In this document: one piece after another, positions 57,601 to 64,000 of the stretch
Layout: each line of letters begins with the position of its first letter
Position numbering within the stretch: the stretch's first letter is position 1
Assembly: GCA_026874595.1 (NCBI GenBank)
Contig: CM049306.1
Coordinates: 52,420,019 to 52,484,018 of the forward strand
Origin: Sipunculus nudus
Lineage: Eukaryota; Annelida; Sipuncula; Golfingiida; Sipunculidae
DNA: 64,000 nucleotides
Direction: 5' to 3'
Translations under genes and position numbers: made by a program
The notes under the pieces: generated by a model
Told to the model about the DNA's origin: nothing
Databases searched by the model: none
Seen by the model: the letters and a program-made list of their open reading frames with translations, nothing else

Positions 57601-59137
57601 ATTTTAGCCAAAGTCTTTCAGTATGTGTTAACAGTTTTACCATCAGGCCAAGATTGTGTATCTTTAATAGGTTGAGAAAATGCCAACTGTTTTACATTTG
57701 GCAACAGATCAAGAGTTCATTCAGTGCAGCCAGATATAGGTCAAGAGTTCAATCAGTGCAGCCAAGCACAAGGCATGTGATCACCTCATGGGTGACATTT
57801 GAACACCTCATGGGCACCATGTGATCACTTCATGGGTGTCATGCCCCTCAGGGCAGGGCCCCTGCATGAGCTTATGGTATGGTGTGGCTACTATTTCAGA
57901 TTTGGCAACAGGCTAGAGGTCAGTCTGGATCTATTTGTAGCTCTGTCAGACTGCCAACTGTATCGAATTAGGCAACAAGTCAAGAGTTCACTCAGTGCAG
58001 CTAGGTATGGGTCAGTAGTTTACTCAATGCAGTAGCTGCATTCTATTTTTAGCATTTGCAGACTGCATACTGCATCAAATTTGGCACCAAAGTTCAGCCT
58101 GGATCTATTTATAGCTTTGGCAGAGTGCCAACTGTGTCAGACTATGCAACAGGTCAAGAGTTCACTCCATGCAGCCATGTACAGGTCAAAAGTTAACTCA
58201 GTCTAGCCAGGTGCAGGTCATGAGTTCACTCAGTGCAGTAGACTGAGCCAGCAAATTTGTCACAGTTCACTCGGGGCAACTGCCTTTCTCACCTAAGCCT
58301 GGTCAGCCCCATGCATCAGACTCAAGGTAAGTTTGATGTATTGGCCTGTTATTTTGACCTGTCTATGTGTCTTTGATGGCTTTCTCGTTCACAAGACAGG
58401 TGTGGCCACCTACAATGACTTTTGCACAGTGTATGTGCCTGCTTATTTCTACAGAGGAATTTGATATATCAGCCAGAAATTGGGCATATATATACTAATG
58501 GAATAGCTTTGTCGTATACAAGACTGGTGGTGCCCCTACAGTGTGTGTTCCTGCTTATTTTCAGGAGGGGTTTGATATATGAGTCTGAAATTGGGCATAT
58601 GTATATATCTCTGATAACTTTGTTGTATACAAGACTGGCGGTGCCAGCTACAATCACTTTTGTGTTGTGTGCACCCATGCCAGAATTTCAGCAGTGATGT
58701 TTGTGTAATTGTTTCTTATTCAAAATGATTAGTACTTGCATTGTTAATATACATGAGAAGTAATGGTCCAGCATTGAAGCATTACACCTGGTGTATTTCC
58801 ATATGCACAGGTTCGCATTAGGCCTGTAGGCCTTGTTTTATAAATTATCTTATAATGAGTCTGCCTGTTTTATTTGATTGGACTATTAGCCATCTTCTAA
58901 ACATTAACACAGAATTTTGAGCCTGCAGGTTTGGCCTCCTGAGATCCCAACATTCAGTAATGAAAAGTTCAGTTCATGCACTTAGTGAAAATCACATAAT
59001 ATTATGTTGCGAGGATGATGCCAGTGAGCACTATGTTACTGATGTTTCTGGTCCACGTTTTCTTTGCAGAAGTCAGCTTTACAGCAAGAGAATAAAAAAG
59101 ATGACAACACAATAAAGAGAGTGGCACAGTACAAACA
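27119..59137 (+). CDS. SIL1: SIL1, nucleotide exchange factor for the ER chaperone BiP (10 exons, C-terminus beyond the window)
   Basis: SIL1 releases ADP from the Hsp70 BiP in the ER lumen and so drives BiP cycling during protein folding. Joining ten exons gives 1,259 nt, 419 codons plus 2 nt, with phases matching at every junction. The product begins with a hydrophobic signal peptide (MKQIIMVLLLAGGILVSAG) and an acidic stretch. The family signature [33 protein letters not shown] is in exons 2-3. A charged coiled-coil-like part follows in exons 4-7. Armadillo-type helices (DLEYYLHQ, SNPRVQVKALEGGTL, LYALSSLVRQFPYAQQ) span exons 7-9. Exon 10 ends at RVAQYK. The 461-residue human protein suggests about 95 more codons to the right. 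Introns are 0.8-15 kb and repeat-filled. I see no internal stop or frameshift. Confidence 0.96.
27795..27861. repeat. Near-perfect 29-bp hairpin in SIL1 intron 1
   Basis: The arms 27,795-27,823 and 27,833-27,861 (GGTATGGTTCT...CAGCGC) pair with three mismatches around a 9-nt loop. The arms are GC-rich in an AT-rich intron. It may be a tiny foldback element or an RNA hairpin; there is no evidence of processing. Confidence 0.8.
28399..29706. mobile_element. Non-autonomous hAT element in SIL1 intron 1
   Basis: A perfect 19-bp terminal inverted repeat (CAGGGTTGGGGCCAGGTAC) at 28,399 and, inverted, ending 29,706. It is flanked on both sides by the 8-bp target duplication TGAGCAAG (28,391-28,398 and 29,707-29,714). 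Each end has ~140 bp of CAGGTA/GGTACA hexamer repeats, which may be transposase-binding sites. The 1.3-kb element lacks a transposase. The perfect ends and duplications suggest a comparatively recent insertion. Confidence 0.93.
30180..30275 (+). CDS. SIL1: SIL1 exon 2
   Basis: Acceptor TAACTTCAG|AC, donor AAG|GTAAGA, phase 1 in and out. Contains [14 protein letters not shown], the start of the conserved SIL1 block. Confidence 0.93.
30300..32250. other. SIL1 intron 2, no recognised element
   Basis: Mostly unique-looking intronic sequence without tandem structure or terminal repeats. Confidence 0.4.
32270..32428 (+). CDS. SIL1: SIL1 exon 3, with a probable GC-type donor
   Basis: Acceptor CTACACAG|GT. 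Encodes [23 protein letters not shown], the most conserved stretch of the family. To stay in frame with exon 4 the exon must end at 32,428, where the intron begins GCATGT: a GC-AG intron. The nearest GT, four bases later, would break the frame. Confidence 0.9.
32560..32890 (+). repeat. Family A core fragment in SIL1 intron 3
   Basis: Decayed core beginning AACCGCTGAACCTAGAAG and continuing through the ATTAGGTCACTGCAAC and AAATTTGATACAAAA blocks. No head or 3' end. Confidence 0.65.
32940..33803 (+). repeat. Tandem array with AAGGTCAAGGTCACA words, ending in a hairpin plus CTAG
   Basis: A CTGT-rich start (32,990-33,030) is followed by about five degenerate ~140-150-bp units. Each ends in AAGGTCAAGGTCA-like sequence (near 33,157, 33,297, 33,437, 33,583, 33,710). 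The 3' end is GACCCCTGGGTC (hairpin) then CCTAG|TTTTT, similar to the 3' ends of the other hairpin-headed families, so it is probably a Helitron/Helentron-type non-autonomous element. Confidence 0.7.
34486..36007 (+). mobile_element. Pearl-like non-autonomous Helitron/Helentron-type element in SIL1 intron 3
   Basis: The left end TATGCCCCCACC-GGCTGGGG forms a hairpin and is followed by a short (CCGTCCTT)n stretch. Eight tandem ~180-bp units follow, each starting near ACGGACTTTTTTTC (34,561; 34,741; 34,921; 35,101; 35,281; 35,443; 35,627; 35,803), the later ones more diverged. The right end has GGGGGCAT, complementary to the left ATGCCCCC, then the hairpin GTGTCG-TTC-CGACAC and ATCTAG|TT. This layout (microsatellite plus ~160-180-bp core repeats) is that of the pearl elements first described in oysters. 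Confidence 0.8.
36103..36191 (+). CDS. SIL1: SIL1 exon 4
   Basis: Acceptor TATTTGACAG|AC, donor CAG|GTAAGT, phase 1 in and 0 out. Encodes a charged helix (LIKMKEAIMDAMKELEEKQ). It begins only 95 bp after the pearl-like repeat in intron 3. Confidence 0.88.
36971..37034 (+). CDS. SIL1: SIL1 exon 5
   Basis: Acceptor TTTTAACAG|TC, donor AAG|GTAAAT, phase 0 in and 1 out. Encodes SASDLLQYWQEGVKE. Confidence 0.85.
37315..38755 (+). mobile_element. Family A element, apparently full length, in SIL1 intron 5
   Basis: Head in a T-run: GCTGACTGTAAGTCATCTGAGC forms a hairpin with the preceding GC-rich base and leads to CTATAGCGATCAC and TCCGTC. Four core units of decreasing completeness follow, starting with TTAACA/GCAGGGCACAA (about 37,382; 37,720; 38,060; 38,230; 38,405). 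The end is CTGAGCGTCATGACC-CACGGGTCACTTG|TT, whose GTCATGACCC..GGGTCA part is the 3' hairpin. One core holds a perfect GGTGGCGCCACC at 37,641. Confidence 0.75.
39153..39244 (+). CDS. SIL1: SIL1 exon 6
   Basis: Acceptor TTATTTTCAG|GG, donor CAG|GTGAGT, phase 1 in and 0 out. Encodes KKHFTRDELKQALKKFK, matching the TSQDLKSALAKFK region of vertebrate SIL1. Confidence 0.92.
40439..40630 (+). CDS. SIL1: SIL1 exon 7
   Basis: Acceptor CTGTTACAG|AC, donor CAG|GTAAAG, phase 0. Encodes 64 residues including FRNIEELKAQFEKLKM and LTDLEYYLHQ, a clear match to the family's coiled-coil and first armadillo helix. Confidence 0.95.
41565..41686 (+). CDS. SIL1: SIL1 exon 8
   Basis: Acceptor ACTTTGGAG|AT (weak pyrimidine tract), donor AGAG|GTAACG, phase 0 in and 2 out. 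Encodes IDNARDFTDMGGLTLVMKDL, aligned with the MDNAQDLLSFGGL segment of the human protein, plus AAFVIGSATQ. Confidence 0.92.
41964..43048. mobile_element. TA-flanked Tc1/mariner- or pogo-type non-autonomous transposon in SIL1 intron 8
   Basis: Terminal inverted repeats CAGTCAAGCCC at 41,964 and GGGCTTGACTG ending 43,048, each bordered by TA (41,962-41,963 and 43,049-43,050). The ends extend with similarity to about 30 bp (GCTTATTGTCAT-TTGGT). The TA duplication places it in the Tc1/mariner superfamily, and CAGT-type ends favour the pogo branch. The interior (1,085 bp) has no transposase frame. It interrupts an older repeat that continues on both sides (TGAGGTCAGAGGTCA-type words). Confidence 0.85.
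43677..43938 (+). CDS. SIL1: SIL1 exon 9
   Basis: Acceptor TTTTTCAG|CA, donor AGCAG|GTTAGT, phase 2 in and 0 out. Encodes SNPRVQVKALEGG and LSSLVRQFPYAQQLLIKHGG, the strongest armadillo matches. Its last ~21 bases are the first unit of the tandem array that follows. Confidence 0.95.
43918..44440 (+). repeat. Tandem array of the exon 9/intron 9 splice junction
   Basis: About fifteen ~36-nt units of the form TTAATGATCTCATGTTAGAGCAG|GTGAGTCAGTCT. The first unit is the last coding sequence of SIL1 exon 9 plus its own donor. Eight units keep CAG|GT; four of these read CAG|GTGAGT, a better donor than the native CAG|GTTAGT. Using any downstream donor would add VSHFS and then a stop, so such isoforms would be truncated and probably decayed. 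Confidence 0.9.
44549..45150 (+). repeat. Family B repeat with two stacked heads
   Basis: A hairpin head (GCACACCTGGCC/GGCCCAGTGTGC) with (CTGT)n is followed at 44,641 by a second head, AGGAACCTGTGAGCTTATG. The family B core follows and ends with a perfect GGTGGCGCCACC at 45,127. Family A begins in the next T-run. Confidence 0.75.
45155..46790 (+). repeat. Two consecutive family A copies in SIL1 intron 9
   Basis: Heads at 45,155 and 45,864, each AGCTCAGCTGACTG-AAGTCATCTGAGCT, then (GTCCGTC)n and core units beginning TTAACAGGGCACAAATCG. Cores carry perfect palindromes at 45,496 and 46,204 and decayed ones at 45,835 and 46,713. No 3' end hairpin lies between the copies, so the second inserted into, or was copied from, the first. 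Confidence 0.8.
46850..48150. other. SIL1 intron 9, no recognised gene; GC-richer island at 47,340-47,780
   Basis: A TTTA pentamer/tetramer run lies at 46,900-46,935. The segment 47,340-47,780 has more CpG and looks unlike the surrounding repeats, but I found neither terminal repeats nor a coding exon. Confidence 0.4.
48155..48340 (+). repeat. Family E unit, single copy
   Basis: A G-run head and CTGTCCGTCACAAATGTTG, followed by one unit (AAGTTTTTGCTAGGGCC...CCTTCCTTAGGACATTGG). It is the same unit as the array at 49,137-50,340. Confidence 0.7.
48634..48671 (+). repeat. TA dinucleotide microsatellite
   Basis: About eighteen TA units, followed ~100 bp later by a C-run at 48,778-48,791. Confidence 0.95.
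49137..50340 (+). repeat. Family E tandem array (seven ~184-bp units)
   Basis: The head TCCCTGCTTCCCATGGGGGG is followed by CCGTCCATATGTCCGTC. Units containing GTCACAGAATGTTAAAGTTT start near 49,208, 49,378, 49,560, 49,747, 49,928, 50,115 and 50,286. Each ends in a CTGTCTGTCCGTC-type stretch. The layout repeats the head-microsatellite-core plan of the other families. Confidence 0.85.
49392..50125 (+). repeat. Recent 368-bp tandem duplication within the array
   Basis: The segment 49,392-49,757 is repeated at 49,760-50,125 with no difference that I could see. Translated frames of 80 codons at 49,501 and 49,869 are identical. The other units of the same array differ at many positions, so this pair is very young or is an assembly artefact. 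Confidence 0.85.
51275..52480 (+). repeat. Family C tandem array (~275-bp units with two palindromes each)
   Basis: The head AGCTCACATGTGAACTGTGG includes the hairpin CACATGTG. Four units follow; the word AGCATGGTGGCGCCACC or a variant recurs near 51,457, 51,736, 52,010 and 52,277. Each unit also has a second palindrome ~150 bp further (51,888 and 52,153). Conserved text includes TGAAATTTGGCATGATCATAGATCTTGG. Confidence 0.85.
52717..52860 (+). repeat. Polypurine tract
   Basis: About 140 bases composed almost wholly of A and G with a few C (AAAAAAGAGAG-type units). It gives a Lys/Arg-rich frame that is not a gene. It could form triplex or block a polymerase. Confidence 0.85.
52900..53400 (+). 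repeat. Degenerate ~60-90-bp tandem repeat
   Basis: The theme CCATAT-TTCC..TATCTTCCTTTCAC..TTTCTGAACGCC-TATAAGTGGCATC recurs about seven times with irregular spacing. No known family. Confidence 0.65.
53583..53837 (+). pseudogene. Fragment of a cysteine-protease-like domain, probably from a mobile element
   Basis: The + frame from ATG 53,583 reads KFVGGSFYQGDPQFPSESIG, then KQFVPNTVVALLYSTIHDL and MDTILNEGDHLYRTL. This resembles the start of OTU/C76-like protease domains found in multidomain proteins and transposons of fish, cnidarians and molluscs (pattern GSF.QGD.RF...G.QC). There the residue after GlyxGln is the nucleophilic Cys; here it is Phe, so the fragment would be inactive. It ends after ~84 codons when family A sequence begins. 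It lies in SIL1 intron 9 in the sense direction, with no fitting splice sites. Family assignment is from memory of the pattern. Confidence 0.45.
53838..54183 (+). repeat. Family A fragment with intact 3' end
   Basis: Two partial cores (CCTAGAATCTTCTTTCTTAACA... and ACAGGGCACAAATCATAATAAC...) followed by CTGAGCGTCATGACCCCTGGGTCACTTG|TTA. The final part is the same terminal hairpin as at 38,755. Confidence 0.75.
54483..54507. repeat. Perfect 10-bp hairpin
   Basis: GCGTCTAGAC, 5-nt loop, GTCTAGACGC. It contains two XbaI-type TCTAGA sites and lies between a family A 3' end and a family B head. Confidence 0.8.
54571..54850 (+). repeat. Family B head and partial core
   Basis: TTTTAGCGAAACTGTGAGC, then GGCAGGAGCTAGCATCACC and the start of the core. 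It breaks off near 54,800 in unrelated sequence. Confidence 0.7.
55041..58835 (+). mobile_element. Large composite family B element, copy 1 (3.8 kb)
   Basis: Starts TTAGCGAACCTGTGAGCTTA in a T-run and ends CACAGGTTCGCATTAGGCC-TGT-AGGCCTTG|TTTT at 58,835. The end carries the inverse of the GCGAACCTGTG head and then a terminal hairpin with CTTG|TT, like the family A ends. A second head lies inside at 56,420. Cores include GGTGGCGCCACC at 55,502 and decayed forms at 56,795 and 57,211. No protein is encoded. SIL1 exon 10 follows 235 bp later. Confidence 0.7.
59070..59137 (+). CDS. SIL1: SIL1 exon 10
   Basis: Acceptor TCTTTGCAG|AA, donor AAACA|GTAAGT, phase 0 in and 2 out. Encodes ALQQENKKDDNTIKRVAQYK, matching the MSPEKLQQYRQ region. 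Later exons are beyond the window. Confidence 0.85.
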
Positions 59138-59149
59138 GTAAGTCATTAA

Positions 59150-59940
59150 ACTCACTTTAATTCATTTAAGCTCTGTACTTGTAACAAGGTCTTTAATGTA
59201 TGACATAATGCATGCAGCATTTTAATTATAAAAGTGTGTATCTAAGTATATAAAGTAAGTTTTTTATATAATGTTAATATATCTAATAACAAATTAATAA
59301 AGTATTTTTATAAAATTTTTAAGGTGTGATATGAAATTTGTGAAATCCAAGCATATGAAATTAAAAGAAATATTAGAAAATGCGTAAAACATAATGAGAA
59401 TATTAAAAGAAATTCTGACTGCCTGGAAATTTTTAATGCATTTCACAGGAGCAATTCCTCTTTATTTAATCTTTGTTCATTCTTTTGCAAGTGTTAGTGG
59501 TGACAGATTATCATAAATTATATGAAAGTCCTATATGAACAGTTATAAACTGAGGTAGTTGAGTTCATGAAAAAGTAATGAAACTTTTGGATATTTATAA
59601 ACCCTGGGTTGAGTTAGAACCTTATGTAAACAGCTCAAAGAAAATAATATTTGTAATTAAACAAACAATTTATCTGTGCCTTTTTATGTTCTGAAGTATA
59701 TTTATAACCACACAAACACTTGACTTTCTCCCATCATGCTGACGTTTGTCTAGACATATTTATTATGAGTAATAACTGTATAATTAAAAACATTTGCAAC
59801 ATGATTAGTTAACAAATATTGACAGGATATGCTGTCTCTGGAGAGTTAATTCTAATTATCATGTCCAACATTAAGTTCCTATTAAATGATTGAAAATAGA
59901 AGCAAGTTTAGCAATCTGACTTTTCATTCAATATAAAACC
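59150..59940. other. SIL1 intron 10 start, unique AT-rich sequence
   Basis: No repeat or exon-like signal recognised. Confidence 0.4.
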
Positions 59941-59955
59941 TTTAATCTCATTTTT

Positions 59956-60611
59956 AGCTCAGCTGACTGAAAGTCATCTGAGCTATAGCTATTACTTTTT
60001 GTCCGTCGTCTGTCTTTCTGTCCATCTGTCCATTAACAGGGCACAAATTGTAACCACTTGACCTAGGATCTTCTAACTTGACATCCAGGGAGGTCCATGA
60101 AAAGTCTCCTAGGAAACCTGAAATTAAGTCTCTGTTACACATATCCTCTGAGCTATGGGGTTTGAATCAGTATCTGAACAACTGATGCATTGCTCACCAT
60201 GATTTTTTGCATGGATATTGATCATGAAGTGATTCATCAGTTTCTGCAGACTGGTGGCACCACCTGTATTTTTTTTATTTTTTAATGATTTTTTTTCTCT
60301 ATTTTTGAGACTTTAAAAGATGCAGTCATCTGTTAACAGGGCACAAATCGTTAAGACTGGACCAAGAATCTTCTCACTTGACATCCAGGGATATCCATGA
60401 TAGATCTCCTAGGAAACCTAAAAATTAGGTCTCTGTAATCTATATTCTTGGAACTATGGGGCTTTGAAGTACCCCTGAGAATAATAAAAAAATTGATACA
60501 AAAGATCAAGTAACTGAACAGCTATTGCATTGATTACCATGATTCTTTGCATGGATATTGATCATGGAGTGTTTACTCAGTTTCTGCAGACTGGTTTTGC
60601 CATCTGTATTT
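59956..60611 (+). repeat. Family A copy, 3' part replaced by family B
   Basis: Head AGCTCAGCTGACTGAAAGTC at 59,956, two cores with decayed palindromes (60,251, TGGCACCACC). The copy passes directly into the family B head at the T-run after the second core's degenerate palindrome (TTGCCATCTGTATTTTT). Confidence 0.8.
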
Positions 60612-63600
60612 TTAGCGAACCTGTGAGCTTATGCGATGAAGTGGCGTCGTCCGGTGTCCGTCGGCCAGCGTCCGTCGTCTGTACGTTAACCCATACTAAC
60701 TTGAAAACGGCAAGAGTTAGCATCACGAAATTTTATGCAAAAAACTAGTCATCTAAAAGACTCAATCAGATTTTGCTTATTTTTGGCTAACTGCATTTTC
60801 CTAAATTTTATAGGGAAAAAGCAAAAAAAACTTTAAAAATCTTCTTCTCCAAAACTGTTCAGCCAAATTGTCCAATATTTCACAGAAATGATTCCTGGAA
60901 CAATCTTTCTCAAGTTTGTTCGAATGGTTTAAGTTCGATGATTTTTGGCCGAGTTACAGGAAGTTGAACTTAGTCATCTGTCCAAAAAAGCATACTAAAA
61001 TTACAATCTCAGAAACGGCTGAAGCTATCATCACCAAATTTTATGCCAGTGTTGGTCACGTGAGTCATATCTGAATTTGAGGTAAAGGTGGCGCCACCTG
61101 CATCGGCATTTATTGTAGGGGGGTCATCAGTGCCCGTACCATACTGACGCCTACAAAAAACTTCTTCTCTGAAACCATATGGCCAAATTGTTTAATATCG
61201 CACAGGAATGAGCCTAGGGTAGTGCTTTCTGAAGTTTGTTCAAATGGTCTCAGTTCAGTGACTTTTGGCTGAGTTATGGGAAGCTAAATTTAGTTATATG
61301 CAGTAATAGCCGATTTTAGCTCAGTGGCTACAAAGATCTTCTTCTCAAAAACCACTGGGCCAAATTCTTAAATCTCACACATAAATTATCCTTAGATGTT
61401 GATAATTCAAGTTTGTTCAAATGGTTTTGGTTCAGTGATTTTTGGCTGAGTTATGGGAAGCTTAACTTAGCCATTTTGCTGTATTTTCCCATATGAGTTA
61501 TAAACCTGTAAAACAATTTTTGACTGATGCCACTGAGGCCAATTTGTTTAATATTTTACAAGAATAATTCCCTGAATAATTCTTATAATAAATGTCTATT
61601 ATGGTTCCAAAGTATGAATTTTGGCTGAATTATAAAGATTGAATTGAGTCATCTTACCATATATGTTAGCTGTGTGAAGCAGATACATCTAGCCTGGCAT
61701 CAGTTCATCAGCAACCATTGCATCATGCCTCTATAGACATTTAGATTTCAGGATATCTATGGTTAATATTGACAAGAATGTTTTTTTAAAAGCTTTTAAA
61801 AAATGTAGATTCATGATTTTAGATATTCCTCATGCCAGGCAATGTTTCCAATCACAGGTATACAGCTCTCTGTGGGTATTTAAAGACGGCTGTACATGGA
61901 TTATAAATAATTGGTAACCATACTCAACTTAATTCAAGATTTTGACATAAGTGAGATGTATCTGTATTATAATTTTGCATTCAGTATGGATCTGTAGTAA
62001 TTTTTAGCGAACCTGTGAGCTAATGTGATGATGTGGCAGTGTCCGTCGTCTGTACGTTAACCCATACTATTTTGAAAACAACTGGAGCTAGCATCATGAA
62101 ATTTAATGCAAAAAATTAGCCATCTGAAAAATGCTGCATTTTCTTGGATTTTTTAGAGAAAAAGCTAAAAACCTTAAAAAATCTTCTCCTCCAAAAATGT
62201 CTAACCAAATTATTCAATATTTCACAGAAACAATCTTTTATACCTTCTCTCTCAAGTTTGTTCAAATGGTTCAAGTTTGGTGAATTTTCGCCGAGTTACA
62301 GGAAGTTGAACTTAGTCATCTGTCCAAAAAAGCACACTAAAATGACAGTCTCAGAAACGGCCGAACTATCATCACCAAATTTTATGCCAGTGTTGGTCAC
62401 ATGATTCATATATGAAATTCAGGTATGGTGGTGCCACCTGCATTGACCTTTTTTTGTACAGGGGTCATTGGTCATCTGTACTTTAACCCATAATTTCTCA
62501 GGAATAGCAGGAGCTACCAGCCCCAGATTTTAAGCAATAATCTGTAAATTTTGTGGGATTCAGCTTATTTTTTTTACAATCTGCATTTACTTAGATATTA
62601 TAGGGAAAAAGCTGAAAAACTTTAAAAAGTCTTTATGTAAACGGTCCAGCCAAATTGTTCAATATTTTACAGAAATGATCCCAGAGGCAAGCCCTCTCAA
62701 GTTTGTTCAAATGGTTCACATTTGCTGAATTTTAGTGTTACATGAATTTGAACAGTCATTTGCCCAAGTAAGCATACTGACAAAGTAATCTCAGAAATGC
62801 AGAAGCTAGCATTACCAAGTATTGTGCAAATGATGGTCACTTGACTCATATTTGAAGTTGCAGATTTTGTGGTGCCACCTACATTGACCTGTTTTTTAAG
62901 GGCAAAACCTCACAATTTTAGCCTCTTTCAGCTTAAAAATGTTAATGATGAAACTTTCAAGTTGAATCATTCAATTTTTCAAAAGAACTATCCTAGGACA
63001 TGGTTCTTTCAATCATATCAGAAATGCTTAAGTTGGTCTTATGGCAATTATTATGTCTATTTCAAACTGAGGACTGCAAAACTGTTCTTCTACAAAATTA
63101 TTGTTTTAATTATTACTTCTGTAACATTGCACAAAAATTATTCTTAGGTCGCCTTTGTTCAAGTTTACTTGAATCATTTTTTGCTGAATTATTGGACCTT
63201 TAACAATAAAAGGACTGCATCTTTTATCATTCTAAATATTTTGATAACAAGTTTTGATTATGTCAGCTTTAAAAAAAGCATTTTAGCCAAAGTCTCTCAA
63301 TATGTGTTAACAGTTTTACCATCAGGCCAAGATTGTGTATCTTTAATAGGTTGAGAAACTACTGTTTCAGATTTGGCAACAGATCAAGAGTTCACTCAGT
63401 GCAGCCAGATATAGGTCAAGAGTTCAATCAGTGCAGCCAAGCACAAGGCATGTGATCACCTCATGGGTGACATGTGAACACCTCATGGGCACCATGTGAT
63501 CACTTCATGGGTGTCATGCCCCTCAGGGCAGGGCCCCTGCATGTGCTTATGCAATGGTGTGGCTACTATTTCAGATTTGGCAACAGGCTAGAGGTCAGTC

Positions 63601-64000
63601 TGGATCTATTTATAGCTCTGTCAGACTGCCAACTGTATCAAATTAGGTAACAAGTCAAGAGTTCACTCAGTGCAGCCAGGTACAGGTCAAAAGTTCACTC
63701 AGTCTAGCCAGGTGCAGGTCATGAGTTCACTAAGTGCAGTAGACTGAACCAGCAAATTTGTCACAGTTCACTCGGGGAAACTGCCTTTCTCACCTAAGCC
63801 TGGTCAGCCCCATGCATCAGACTCAAGGTAAGTTTGATGTATTGGCCTGATATTTTTACCTGTCTATGTGTCTTTGATGGCTTTCTCGTTAACAAGACAG
63901 GTGTCGCCACCTACAATGACTTTTGCACAGTGTATGTGCCTGCTTATTTCTACAGAGGAATTTGATATATCAGCCTGAAATTGGGCATATATATACTTAT
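60612..64000 (+). mobile_element. Large composite family B element, copy 2 (runs off the window)
   Basis: Repeats copy 1 from its first base: head at 60,612, second head at 62,005 (copy 1: 56,420), the TAGGGGGGTCATCAGTGCCC block at 61,116 (copy 1: 55,531), palindrome at 61,087. It is co-linear with copy 1 to the window edge, lacking ~180 bp equivalent to 57,990-58,200. The same order of internal heads in both copies means the composite was already assembled before it was copied. Confidence 0.85.

Overview
This is a piece of an AT-rich, intron-rich, repeat-dense metazoan genome, most likely a bivalve mollusc. The evidence is a pearl-like tandem-repeat element, many dispersed families that begin with a hairpin followed by (GTCCGTC)n stretches, and a DIRS retrotransposon. 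Only one host gene can be identified with confidence. It is SIL1, the ER-lumenal nucleotide exchange factor for BiP, on the + strand from 27,119 to beyond the right edge. Ten coding exons are visible. They encode 419 complete codons plus 2 nt, the splice phases agree throughout, and only the C-terminal part is missing.

The left 27 kb is gene-poor. It holds, in order: a possible short coding exon (487-672, -); a decayed LINE reverse transcriptase (-); a degenerate repeat copy; a non-autonomous hAT element with an 8-bp target duplication (4298-5228); a ~798-bp tandem duplication whose second copy is split by a Helitron (6067-8175, -); a CpG-rich anomalous block (8.9-10.05 kb); a 1.5-kb minisatellite of ~36-nt units that is open on both strands (10.7-12.3 kb); a homopolymer-rich gene desert; and a structurally complete but mutated DIRS-like tyrosine-recombinase retrotransposon (20,056-25,350). 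The DIRS element has both terminal inverted repeats and an internal complementary region that reproduces the joined ends of the element.

The right 37 kb is SIL1. Its introns are filled with mobile and tandem-repeat DNA: a hAT element with perfect 8-bp target duplications (28,399-29,706), a foldback hairpin, an array carrying nuclear-receptor-like half-sites, a pearl-like element with eight ~180-bp core repeats, a TA-flanked Tc1/mariner-or-pogo type element, and several hairpin-headed tandem-core families. These families share a terminal grammar and, strikingly, a palindrome GGTGGCGCCACC. Intron 9 (15.1 kb) starts with about fifteen 36-nt copies of the exon 9/intron 9 boundary, so the 5' splice site itself has been amplified. 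Exon 10 lies between two copies of a ~3.8-kb composite repeat.

Coordinates of exons and of elements with target duplications are read directly from the sequence. Family names for decayed repeats are inference. No tRNA, rRNA, CRISPR or bacterial-type feature was seen.
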